This document shows, in pieces, positions 1 through 6,320 of a stretch of 11,074 bases of DNA (positions are counted from its first letter, which is position 1; each line of letters starts with the position of its first letter). The DNA lies in the NCBI GenBank assembly GCA_903885865.1, contig CAISKH010000067.1, positions 1-11,074 of the forward strand, read 5' to 3'. The translations under genes and the position numbers were made by a program. The DNA comes from an uncultured Mucilaginibacter sp. Its GTDB lineage: Bacteria; Bacteroidota; Bacteroidia; Sphingobacteriales; Sphingobacteriaceae. Below the pieces are notes generated by a model. It was not told the DNA's origin and ran no database searches. It saw only the letters and a program-made list of their open reading frames with translations.

Positions 1-2
1 AA

Positions 3-19
3 TGTTAAATTAATGTTAA
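3..19 (-). promoter_or_regulatory. Two TTAACA boxes 11 bp apart (Pho-box-like), left edge
   Basis: On the minus strand TTAACA-N5-TTAACA reads perfectly (plus-strand TGTTAA at 3-8 and 14-19). It overlaps the kinase stop codon, so it would serve a gene lying further left. The repeat unit and 11-bp period match the Bacillus PhoP box and the period of the E. coli PhoB box. The target gene is outside the window. Confidence 0.4.
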
Positions 20-1080
20 TTTTTTAGAATGGGAATGTTAGGGAATTGTAAACCCGGCTTGGCTTTTTGCAATGTGAAACCAAAGGTTGAGCCCAACCCT
101 TCGGTGCTGCGGACATTAATGGTTTGCTGATGTGCCTCAACAATATGCTTAACAATGGCCAGCCCCAGGCCCGAGCCGCCAATTTGCCGCGAACGGCTGG
201 TATCGGTGCGGAAAAAGCGTTCAAAAAGCCGGGGTAGATATTTTTCTTCGATCCCTACGCCATCATCGGTAACCTCAACCAATACCTGTTCATGCAGGTC
301 GAATAAAGTTATCCAGGTACTGCCGTCCTCCTTCCCATACTTGAACGAATTGTCTATCAAATTAACCAGCACCTGGGTTATTTTTTCGCGGTCGGCAGTA
401 ACTAGTATAGGCTCATCATATTTTTGCTTGAATATTAATTTAATTTGATGCTGCCGCGCCTTCATCTCCAGCGACTCCAAAACTTCTTTGATCAGGTCGT
501 TAATTTTAAATTTGGTGTAGTTAATGGGCAGCTCGCCCGACTCGAGTTTTGATATCTCATCCAAATCCTTCACCAAATAGCTCAGGCGGTCTACGTTTTT
601 CGATGCTTTGTCTAAAAACTGGCGCGCCAGTTCGCGGTCGTCAAAATCATCATCCTGCAGTGCCTCTATATAGCCTTGTATGGCAAACAGCGGCGTTTTA
701 AATTCATGCGAAATGTTCGACAAAAAATCGCGCCTGAATTTTTCCTGCGTGCGCAGGTCGTCTATTTCAGTTTTCTTTTGGCGGGCCCATTCTTCCACCT
801 CTTTTTCCACATCATTAATTGGGTCAGAGCTTACATGCTCGCCTAAGGCGTCGCGCAGGTCGCGGCCCAGCTTTAGGTTATGGATGAGCTTGTAAATGAG
901 CTTTATTTTCGAGTAGATATATTTTTCTATCAAATAATAAAAAACAATAAAGCTGGTAACAATAGTGGCCAGGAAGGTGATAGACAGATCGTAAAGGCTG
1001 TGCTTAAAATAATAGTTTACCGTTGACAAGGTTATAGCTACCGCCAGCGCGTTTATAAAAACCAGTACACGTAATTTCAT
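16..1080 (-). CDS. PhoR-like membrane sensor histidine kinase
   Basis: Inner-membrane sensor kinase of a two-component system (354 aa). Two hydrophobic segments (about residues 5-24 and 32-54) are separated by only a handful of residues, so there is almost no periplasmic sensor domain. A coiled linker (about 88-118) leads into the HisKA domain with the H-box SNISHEFKTPL (phospho-accepting His125). The HATPase domain shows the N-box (NLIDNSFKYG, about 240-249), G1 (DDGVGI, 272-277), an F-box (LFERFF) and G2 (GGSGLGLAIVK, 301-311), so it looks catalytically complete. The short-loop layout is the one I associate with phosphate-regulon PhoR kinases of Bacteroidota. No response regulator lies upstream; it could be downstream beyond the left edge. 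TTAACA-type 11-bp repeats lie both before the gene and at its 3' end, which fits a Pho-type circuit. The kinase call is firm; the phosphate role is inferred. Confidence 0.93.
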   Translation of the reverse strand: MKLRVLVFINALAVAITLSTVNYYFKHSLYDLSITFLATIVTSFIVFYYLIEKYIYSKIKLIYKLIHNLKLGRDLRDALGEHVSSDPINDVEKEVEEWARQKKTEIDDLRTQEKFRRDFLSNISHEFKTPLFAIQGYIEALQDDDFDDRELARQFLDKASKNVDRLSYLVKDLDEISKLESGELPINYTKFKINDLIKEVLESLEMKARQHQIKLIFKQKYDEPILVTADREKITQVLVNLIDNSFKYGKEDGSTWITLFDLHEQVLVEVTDDGVGIEEKYLPRLFERFFRTDTSRSRQIGGSGLGLAIVKHIVEAHQQTINVRSTEGLGSTFGFTLQKAKPGLQFPNIPILKN

Positions 1081-1134
1081 AAACGTAAAGTTACGATTTT
1101 AGTGATTGGTTGATGGGGTTGAATACGTTGATTG

Positions 1135-1162
1135 GGTTAGGGTTTTGTTAAGTTATTGTTAG
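1135..1162 (-). promoter_or_regulatory. Triple 11-bp TAAC box array upstream of the kinase
   Basis: On the minus strand the order is CTAACA-N5-TTAACA-N5-CTAACC (plus-strand positions 1157-1162, 1146-1151, 1135-1140), an exact 11-bp period. It lies 55 bp before the kinase start, suggesting autoregulation by a PhoB-type regulator. Caution: the surrounding DNA is GGTTA-rich, so chance matches are more likely here than elsewhere, and no good -7 element sits at the expected distance. Confidence 0.35.
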
Positions 1163-1167
1163 GTGGG

Positions 1168-1217
1168 GGTTATTGGGTTATTAAGTTATTGGGGGTAACC
1201 CTTAATAACCAATAACC
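1168..1217. repeat. Long imperfect inverted repeat (hairpin)
   Basis: The left arm (1168-1185, GGTTATTGGGTTATTAAG) is complementary to the right arm (1201-1217, CTTAATAACCAATAACC) except for one extra G, with a 15-nt loop. It lies between the toxin 3' end and the kinase 5' end. It lacks a following T-run on the minus strand, so it is not a textbook intrinsic terminator; it could still end toxin transcription or be a dispersed repeat. Confidence 0.6.
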
Positions 1218-1250
1218 AAATAACTAACCTTTTGGTAATCAAACAATAAA

Positions 1251-1310
1251 AGTGTTCACGATTTTTGAGCGTGAACGCTCGTGAACGCTCCGTGAACGCT
1301 TGTGAACGCA
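1251..1310. repeat. GTGAACGC tandem repeat with adjoining hairpin
   Basis: Four near-identical copies of GTGAACGC(T/A) run at about 10-11 bp period from 1271 to 1310. The first copy also pairs with an upstream inverted copy: AGTGTTCACG (1251-1260), 9-nt loop, CGTGAACGCT (1270-1279), with a single G-U pair on the plus strand. It looks like a short satellite or repeat-expansion tract; no function is evident. Confidence 0.65.
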
Positions 1311-1403
1311 GGGGAGAAAAGATAAAAGACGACACCAGAGCACGAATATGCCGCTGTTTCCATAACGCGGAATTCTCTGCGAATCTGCGAAGACATAAAG
1401 TTA

Positions 1404-1700
1404 TTACCTGTACTTATTACCCGGTTTTCGTTTTTGATGGTAGATGGCAATTATTATAATCATTTGCTGATTTTCCTCAATTGCATAAACAATGGTAAAA
1501 GGATATTTATGAACAGTGTATTCATAATAATGTTTATACTCATTGCGGCAGCGTTTCGGATCTTTACAAATATGGAGAAATGCGTTGTCGACCGTTTTTA
1601 CAAAATTTGATGCTGCCTTTAAACTCCTTTTGAGGTACCAGGATACCGAAGATTCGTATTCTTCCTGGGCAAACGGATGAAGCTTATACTGATAAGCCAT
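1404..1700 (-). CDS. ParE/RelE-superfamily toxin
   Basis: Type II toxin of the ParE/RelE fold (98 aa). Visible family features are the early helix with AQEEYESSVSWY (about 11-22), an AA..F helix (29-33), I..DP...C (44-51), and the C-terminal strands with YPFTIVYAIEE (66-76) and IIIIAIYHQKRKP (81-93), the AI-H-R-P ending typical of the ParE branch. ParE members poison DNA gyrase whereas RelE members cleave mRNA; sequence alone does not settle which applies. The ATG overlaps the stop of the upstream antitoxin by one base (TAATG), so the pair is translationally coupled in the usual antitoxin-first order. It appears intact. Confidence 0.88.
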   Translation of the reverse strand: MAYQYKLHPFAQEEYESSVSWYLKRSLKAASNFVKTVDNAFLHICKDPKRCRNEYKHYYEYTVHKYPFTIVYAIEENQQMIIIIAIYHQKRKPGNKYR

Positions 1701-1939
1701 TACTTACTTTTGGCAGCAAGCAAATCCTGTATTTTCTTTTGGCTTTCGTCTGCGCTTACAGTGGCAACCATACCTTCATGGTAATCATGGTAACGCTTAT
1801 CGAGCATATTTTTTACTTCATCTGTATACAACATACCTTCACGCTCTTCTACCTGGTATTTTAATCCTAATCCGTCGGCAAATTCCTTTAGTGCCAACAG
1901 GTCTTTATCCTTGCCAATTTCAACGGTTAATGTTGTCAT
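1700..1939 (-). CDS. Antitoxin of the ParE/RelE-type module
   Basis: Small acidic protein of 79 aa, assigned as antitoxin from position: it directly precedes and overlaps the toxin gene. It opens with a short strand (MTTLTVEIGKD), then a helix with ALKEFADGLGLKY, and ends in a charged tail (about 40-79) that could wrap the toxin. I do not see a clear ribbon-helix-helix, Phd/YefM or HTH motif, so the family is unassigned; short Bacteroidota antitoxins of this kind are common. A perfect TAAATTTG (-7 consensus TAnnTTTG) sits at 1944-1951 only 4 bp from the ATG; use of it would give a nearly leaderless transcript, so I do not call it a promoter. Confidence 0.75.
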   Translation of the reverse strand: MTTLTVEIGKDKDLLALKEFADGLGLKYQVEEREGMLYTDEVKNMLDKRYHDYHEGMVATVSADESQKKIQDLLAAKSK

Positions 1940-2083
1940 ATAGCAAATTTAAAATTATTTAAGTAATTATTATAGAAAGAATTTTTAAATGGGAAACAAT
2001 ATTGACTTATCATTACATGCACGACAAGGGTGCCCAGCCATGAGTATACTTACGGTAGCTTGGGAGAAGGTAAGTTCCGAATA

Positions 2084-2410
2084 CTATTGTTTTTGCCAAA
2101 CTTCCCAACCTCTGTTTTTGTCAGGATTATATTCGAGTTTTCTTGGAAATAGATGATGGTATTGAACCAACAACTTGGTTTTGTCTTCTTCAAGCCGGTA
2201 TATTTTATATGTTCCCGATTGTCCAACATAGCCTGCACCCACTGTGTACCTATAACGTCCAGATGCAGCAATGCCACTTTTTTCATTGAACTCAATTGTC
2301 CCCTCAACTTTTGCATTTGCGCTTTTCCAATAGTTAGCAATAAATTTTAAGCTATGGGTCCCTTGAACGTGTGTCAGATAAATGTCCAAGTTTTCGTTTT
2401 CTGATTTCAT
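2084..2410 (-). CDS. Hypothetical beta-rich protein, C-terminal half of the split gene
   Basis: 108 aa from the first Met after the TGA; I do not recognise a named family with certainty. The sequence alternates hydrophobic and polar residues in strand-like runs (LDIYLTHVQG, LKFIANYWKS, AKVEGTIEFNE, ASGRYRYTVGAG, GTYKIYRLEED, KLLVQYHHLFP) and ends with aromatic and charged residues (GWEVWQKQ), as in a small beta barrel. No signal peptide or membrane segment is present. No clear ribosome-binding site precedes the Met, which favours its being the tail of the upstream frame rather than an independent gene. Confidence 0.5.
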   Translation of the reverse strand: MKSENENLDIYLTHVQGTHSLKFIANYWKSANAKVEGTIEFNEKSGIAASGRYRYTVGAGYVGQSGTYKIYRLEEDKTKLLVQYHHLFPRKLEYNPDKNRGWEVWQKQ

Positions 2411-2443
2411 ATTTTGAATTTCTGTGTCACCTGCGTTATCCTG

Positions 2444-2743
2444 TCAAATGTCCATTCTTTTATAATGTCCGGCAATCTCTGAATAGTAAAGATTTATTTT
2501 TCGTTCATAATGTTTTTCCTGGAAATATAGGAGCGCTATTGCACTTATTATTCCAGTCATGAGTCCTATTACTATTGAAAGGGTAAAGGCATACTTTTCA
2601 GTAATATAGGGATAATAAAAATCAGTAAATATTAAAACGATAATTGTTACTGCGCAAGCAATTGCTAATGTTAGCCCTGCTCTGTCGCTGATTTTATTAT
2701 TTGGAACCATATTTACTTTTAAGCTGGATTTGTCCGCCAACAT
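2444..2743 (-). CDS. Hypothetical two-TM protein, N-terminal half of the split gene
   Basis: 99 aa before the TGA. Two hydrophobic helices (about residues 23-42 and 52-72) with a short connecting loop (FYYPYITEKYA), then a charged segment ending HYKRMDI. Met12 is a possible alternative start; the first ATG was kept because neither has a clear ribosome-binding site. On its own this would be a membrane anchor without an effector domain, which supports reading it together with the downstream frame. No CD-NTase or other defence gene is seen nearby. Confidence 0.5.
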   Translation of the reverse strand: MLADKSSLKVNMVPNNKISDRAGLTLAIACAVTIIVLIFTDFYYPYITEKYAFTLSIVIGLMTGIISAIALLYFQEKHYERKINLYYSEIAGHYKRMDI

Positions 2744-2762
2744 TAGTCCATTTTTCTTCTGA

Positions 2763-2846
2763 TTACATTTTAATGTCCTTCACAATCTGAATCTCCGACC
2801 CGGACAGCGGTTTATGACCTATCAATACTGCACAAACCCTACCATA
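2763..2846 (-). pseudogene. Possible orphan C-terminal coding tail
   Basis: On the minus strand, in a frame different from the neighbouring lipoprotein gene, an open stretch ends GHKPLSGSEIQIVKDIKM then TAA at 2763-2765. It reads like the genuine end of a protein but has no start: it is open only back to 2846, within the lipoprotein gene's last codons. It may be a remnant of a gene truncated by rearrangement, or the former C-terminus of the lipoprotein lost to a frameshift. I cannot name its family. Confidence 0.25.
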
Positions 2847-4747
2847 TTAGTTTGTATCTTATAAATATGGGTAAAACTGGCTATATAAAGCGTTTTCATA
2901 TCCTTGCCCCCAAAACCGCAACTTACCGGGAACGTAGGTGAATTAATGTTGCCTATATAAACACCTTTAGCGTTAAATATCTGCACGCCCGAAAAAGTAC
3001 TAACATAAATATTGCCCATTTTATCAATAGCCATACCATCGGCGCTTGACGATTTTGCTTGCCGGTCAAGCACTTTTTCTGTCAGGAATAATTTGCAAAA
3101 CTTGCGGCCGTTACTTACGGTTCCGTCGGCATTCACGTCATAGGCCCATATAAAGTTGCCTTTTTTGCTTTTTACCGGGTACCAGGTTTCATCATCATAG
3201 GTATTGTCAACATACAGCGTTTTTCCATCGGGCGATAATGCCAGTCCGTTTGGCATTGCAAATTCATTGGGTTTGAAAAGCCTTTTTATTTTTCCATCGG
3301 GCGAAACGTAATAAACCGTCCTGCCGGGTTGAAACTTAACGGCGTCCATGGTAAATTGCGGGTCGGTAAAATATACCCCGCCCTTTGCATCCGCTACCAG
3401 GTCGTTAGGGCCATCGAGCGATTTTCCATCGTATTTATCGGCAATTACTTTTACAACTTCGCCCGTGGTGGTCATCTCAACTACCCTGTGGCCCATCATA
3501 TCGCATGCAATCAGGTGGCCGTTTTTATAAGGATACAGGCCGTTGGTTTGCATTTTACCCGCCGTAATATACCGGTAGCTGCCATTGGCATTCATTACCA
3601 CAGTCGCGCTTTTTTTCGGATTACCACCAAATTTCTGATCGAAAAACTGGTCCGAAAAATAAAGTTTGCCATTCATCCATTTTGGCCCTTCGGTAAAAAC
3701 TATTCCAGGTTTTGTTTTCGCGCCATCAACTATCTCATCTACCTTAGCATCTTCCGGAACAATAGCATGGTAAGCGGCCATCCGTGCCTTATCTTTGTCC
3801 AGGTAATCAGCGCGCGCGGGCCAGAATATATCTACTCCATCGCAACCGAGAGGCCCAACATTAGCGCCATGCACTACATTTGCCGGCATACGTACAATAT
3901 CGTTTGCTTTTACGGCCTGTTGCCCGTCAAGCAGGATCTCGTCGGCAGCCCCGCGTAAAGTAAACATCATCTGTTCTTCGGGGTGTATATGGCGCGGAAA
4001 AGCCGAATTGGGGTCCAGGTAAAAAAAGCTCAGCTGCATATTTTTTCCGGAAATTAACCTTGAATTTGCGTCTGCGTTAAGTGCTGAAAGCTGGATATCA
4101 TATAAATTATAAACCTTATTGGGGGCCACATTGGGCGTTTGGGTAGTTGCAATATCGGCGACTTCTGCAGGAAGATTGGTTACCCCTGCTTTTTTCAAAT
4201 AGTCGAGCCGCAACGGACTATAAACCTCCATCAGTTTTGCGCCAGATGCTCCGGCAGTAGCCGAGTTCTTGCTTCCTTTTTCAAGATATACAAAAGGGGT
4301 TACCGGGGTACCGCCATGCGTGCCATCGGGGTCCTCACGTTTTTTTGAGATCATGGTAACCGGCGCGCCATTTATAGTTTGTGCTATCGATCCGTCCAGA
4401 ACAAACAAAAACTCGTTGGCTGGTAAAACTTCTTCCGGAATTTTTGCATTGGGTTCTAACTGCAATATACCGCCCATAGCGCCGCTGCCCCAAAATAGCT
4501 TAGCCTTAACACCGGGGTACAGTGTAATACTATCCAATTTATCAAGGCCCGTTACCGTAAGCGGTTTAAGGTTCGATTCAATGCTTGTTTTTGGAAGCCC
4601 CGGAATTTCCCTGACCGTTAAATTATATTGGGCAATAAGGTCCTTGTTTTTCTCTTCAGGTGAAGCAGGTTTGCACTGTGAAAGAACAGTTAAACCCATA
4701 GCCAGCAAGCCGCTGAAAATAATTCTGTTAGTTAATGTCGATCTCAT
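2822..4747 (-). CDS. Lipoprotein with two cupins and an SMP-30/gluconolactonase propeller
   Basis: 641 aa exported lipoprotein: hydrophobic leader with lipobox LSQC, Cys25. Two tandem cupins follow. The first (about 75-185) has no HxH metal motif (AKIPEEVLPANEFLFVLDG). The second (about 215-318) keeps RHIHPEEQMMFTLRG (His253, His255, Glu258) and His293, so it could bind a metal. Both end with a P-x-R-x-D-Y-L motif (178-184 and 310-316), a sign of internal duplication. Residues 345-633 form an SMP-30/gluconolactonase-type beta propeller; the metal-site positions known for the family are visible as Glu353 (FTEGP), Asn448 (GPNDL), Asn500 (MPNGL) and Asp570 (SADGMAID). Family members hydrolyse sugar or other lactones using a divalent metal. 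It is the last gene of a three-gene operon, 71 bp after the bicupin. Substrate unknown; domain calls are firm. Confidence 0.9.
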   Translation of the reverse strand: MRSTLTNRIIFSGLLAMGLTVLSQCKPASPEEKNKDLIAQYNLTVREIPGLPKTSIESNLKPLTVTGLDKLDSITLYPGVKAKLFWGSGAMGGILQLEPNAKIPEEVLPANEFLFVLDGSIAQTINGAPVTMISKKREDPDGTHGGTPVTPFVYLEKGSKNSATAGASGAKLMEVYSPLRLDYLKKAGVTNLPAEVADIATTQTPNVAPNKVYNLYDIQLSALNADANSRLISGKNMQLSFFYLDPNSAFPRHIHPEEQMMFTLRGAADEILLDGQQAVKANDIVRMPANVVHGANVGPLGCDGVDIFWPARADYLDKDKARMAAYHAIVPEDAKVDEIVDGAKTKPGIVFTEGPKWMNGKLYFSDQFFDQKFGGNPKKSATVVMNANGSYRYITAGKMQTNGLYPYKNGHLIACDMMGHRVVEMTTTGEVVKVIADKYDGKSLDGPNDLVADAKGGVYFTDPQFTMDAVKFQPGRTVYYVSPDGKIKRLFKPNEFAMPNGLALSPDGKTLYVDNTYDDETWYPVKSKKGNFIWAYDVNADGTVSNGRKFCKLFLTEKVLDRQAKSSSADGMAIDKMGNIYVSTFSGVQIFNAKGVYIGNINSPTFPVSCGFGGKDMKTLYIASFTHIYKIQTNMVGFVQY

Positions 4748-4818
4748 AATTTATTGTTGTGATAGTGTCTTTAAATAAAGTTGGCGCCTATTTCCGGTTA
4801 TCATCATCGCCCGTTATA

Positions 4819-5664
4819 TTATAACCCCTTTTGCTTTGCTACACCGATAACGAGTAATTCCAAATCATCTTTCCCGGTATTGGCAAGTGATACCTTTTCG
4901 CCCAACAAACCGAAAAAAGCGCTTTCAGGTGTGATGGCGGCGGTTTCATTATTGATAGTAACTGTTCCGGAGCCTTTTACTACGAAATAAACTTCTTCAA
5001 AGCCATCGAGGCTGCGCGGCCCTGCCGAGGTACCCGCAGGTAATAAAACGTGGTCAACATGGTCCCAGTTGGTCTTGAAAATTTCGGGCCCGAAAATACG
5101 ACGATAAAGAACGCCTTTACCCGGATAAGCGGGATTGTTGGCCCTGAGTTTGTCGCGCTCCAGCCGGCCCGATACAAATACCGGGATAGGGTCAAGTGCA
5201 GCGCCAACACGGGTATCGCCCAGGTCAAAATTTTGCCCTTTGCCTTTTATGGTGCTTACGCCAAAGTTGAGCCAGCGAACAGGTTGATCCGATGGGTTAT
5301 ATATAGCATGGGAGTTTCCCATTGTACACGGAACCATGGCCGGCGCCTTTATTTTCGAGGTGCGGCCGTTTACGGTAAACTCGGCCTCTCCGGTAAGCAG
5401 TACAAACATCTCTTCGATAGTATGGTGAAAATGATGCCCGATGCTTGATTTTGGATGGATAACCCCCGAATGCAGGTAAAGGAAGTTGGTCGTCATATCC
5501 TTGCTGGTTATCATGGGTACGAGGTCCATTGCGCCGGCCCCGCCGTGTATGGCCGTATACAGCTTGTATTTCGTAGGGTCATTAGGAATAACGCGGTCTT
5601 TTAAGGACTGAGCAGTTGCTGAAGTTGATAAAACTATTAGCAGCAATACAAGCGATCGATTCAT
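4819..5664 (-). CDS. Exported bicupin protein
   Basis: 281 aa with a signal peptide (MNRSLVLLLIVLSTSATAQ, cleavage near residue 19). The N-terminal cupin (about 60-140) has GHHFHHTIEEMFVLLTGEAEF with His78, His80, Glu84/Glu85 and His119, a complete-looking metal site as in cupin dioxygenases and isomerases. The C-terminal cupin (about 195-275) keeps the fold signature (GFEEVYFVVKGSGTVTI) but has lost the histidines, so it is probably structural. It lies 32 bp after the ABM-like gene and 71 bp before the cupin/SMP-30 lipoprotein, which supports a shared periplasmic pathway. Quercetinase-like oxygen chemistry is possible but not shown by the sequence. Confidence 0.85.
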   Translation of the reverse strand: MNRSLVLLLIVLSTSATAQSLKDRVIPNDPTKYKLYTAIHGGAGAMDLVPMITSKDMTTNFLYLHSGVIHPKSSIGHHFHHTIEEMFVLLTGEAEFTVNGRTSKIKAPAMVPCTMGNSHAIYNPSDQPVRWLNFGVSTIKGKGQNFDLGDTRVGAALDPIPVFVSGRLERDKLRANNPAYPGKGVLYRRIFGPEIFKTNWDHVDHVLLPAGTSAGPRSLDGFEEVYFVVKGSGTVTINNETAAITPESAFFGLLGEKVSLANTGKDDLELLVIGVAKQKGL

Positions 5665-5696
5665 AATCTAGAATTATTTTAATTGGTTAAATTGTA

Positions 5697-6128
5697 TTAT
5701 CGCTGATTATTATCATCGTCAACCACATCATATCCATGCCATATAACTTTTTTGGCAAGAGCCACGGCGCTAGGCCATGCTTTTTTTACATGTATATCGC
5801 TTGCTACCCAAGCCTTTCGGTTCTCTTCGCTGTCAAAATATAGCTGCATCTGATAATTATAGATCGTAGGTTCAGCCAATATTTGCTTTTCATAATTATC
5901 AGCGAAAAGGCGTATAAGTTTAGAACCCAGGTAGCCTTTACGAGTCTTCAGGGCAGGTACATAAATAGTACGGTACATTTTTTCAAAGTCTGCGCTTTTT
6001 TCTTTCGCAACTACGAAATCCATTTGCAAGGTCATCCCTTTTGATTTTGCTGCTTGATTTGGCTGCGCAGCAGCAGAAAGTGTAATAAATGTACATACTA
6101 GTACAAGCAATAGTTTAGTTGTTTTCAT
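5697..6128 (-). CDS. Exported dimeric alpha/beta-barrel (ABM/EthD-like) protein
   Basis: 143 aa with a clear signal peptide (MKTTKLLLVLVCTFITLSAAAQ, about 22 residues). The mature part has the size and strand-helix pattern of the dimeric alpha/beta-barrel fold: strand MTLQMDFVVAKEK, helix FEKMYRTIYVPALKTRKG, strand GSKLIRLF, strand YNYQMQLYFDSEENRKAWVAS and a closing helix with WPSAVALAKKVIW. Such folds include antibiotic-biosynthesis monooxygenases, EthD and heme-degrading enzymes, but also non-catalytic members; I see no diagnostic active-site set. First gene of the operon running to 2822. Fold assignment is by pattern only. Confidence 0.65.
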   Translation of the reverse strand: MKTTKLLLVLVCTFITLSAAAQPNQAAKSKGMTLQMDFVVAKEKSADFEKMYRTIYVPALKTRKGYLGSKLIRLFADNYEKQILAEPTIYNYQMQLYFDSEENRKAWVASDIHVKKAWPSAVALAKKVIWHGYDVVDDDNNQR

Positions 6129-6169
6129 GATGGTTTATTAAATAGTTGTTTATAATAGAAATTGGTAAG

Positions 6170-6202
6170 TAAATATATCCAAAACATTTTCTAATTGACA
6201 AA
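6170..6202 (-). promoter_or_regulatory. Candidate promoter of the cupin/SMP-30 operon
   Basis: On the minus strand TTTG (6199-6202) is followed after 21 bp by TATATTTA (6170-6177), one mismatch from the Bacteroidota -7 element TAnnTTTG. Transcription would begin around 6163, giving a leader of about 35 nt. Weak, since the region is AT-rich. Confidence 0.3.
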
Positions 6203-6242
6203 TAAGCTGCAAAGAATAAAAAAAAAGTTTGCTCTCAAGCCG

Positions 6243-6264
6243 TTGCCTGTGTCTGTACAGGCAA
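6243..6264. promoter_or_regulatory. 8-bp-arm inverted repeat between divergent genes
   Basis: Perfect arms TTGCCTGT (6243-6250) and ACAGGCAA (6257-6264) around a 6-nt centre, lying between the divergent exported-protein operon and the DUF3606 gene. On the minus strand a run of nine T follows at about 16 nt, too far for a classic terminator. It could be an operator; no regulator family is recognised. Confidence 0.35.
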
Positions 6265-6320
6265 TTATGTGGCATATGGTTTGTGATGATACTGATAGCA
6301 GAGATGTAAAATGCAAAGAC

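Larger units (their letters stand above)
1081..1403. other. Gene-free repeat-rich spacer
   Basis: This 323-base stretch between the toxin stop and the kinase start holds no convincing gene. From left to right it contains a kinase leader, GGTTA-rich low-complexity DNA with 11-bp-spaced TAAC boxes (1135-1162), a long inverted repeat (1168-1217), a hairpin plus four GTGAACGC repeats (1251-1310), and a short direct repeat CTGCGAA at 1377-1383 and 1385-1391. Short open frames across it have no recognisable protein features. Confidence 0.7.
2084..2743 (-). pseudogene. 2TM + beta-rich membrane protein interrupted by one in-frame TGA
   Basis: The two open frames 2444-2743 and 2084-2410 are in the same reading frame. 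Between them there is one TGA (2444-2446) followed by 11 sense codons (Q D N A G D T E I Q N) leading straight into the second frame, with no other stop. Read through, they give one protein of about 219 residues: two membrane helices, a cytosolic helix (YFQEKHYERKINLYY) and a beta-strand-rich C-terminal domain. This layout resembles the S-2TMbeta/Cap15 effectors of CBASS antiphage systems; the match is architectural only. A single TGG-to-TGA or CGA-to-TGA change would explain the break. Readthrough, sequencing error or genuine decay all remain possible. Confidence 0.55.

Noticed and set aside
1265..1459. 64-aa plus-strand open frame across the GTGAACGC tract
   Set aside because: Its N-terminus is just the translated tandem repeat; no conserved protein features.
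1944..1951. TAAATTTG as antitoxin promoter
   Set aside because: Perfect -7 match but only 4 bp from the ATG and no -33 element at the right spacing.
2050..2340. 96-aa open frame on the minus strand
   Set aside because: It overlaps the beta-rich frame 2084-2410 in another phase; its Cys/Trp-scattered composition has no strand or helix pattern, while the other frame joins colinearly with the upstream half.
3329..3958. 209-aa plus-strand open frame
   Set aside because: It lies wholly antisense to the lipoprotein gene, whose cupin and propeller motifs are unmistakable; the antisense product has no recognisable domain.
4269..4778. 169-aa plus-strand open frame
   Set aside because: Antisense shadow of the first cupin and leader of the lipoprotein gene.
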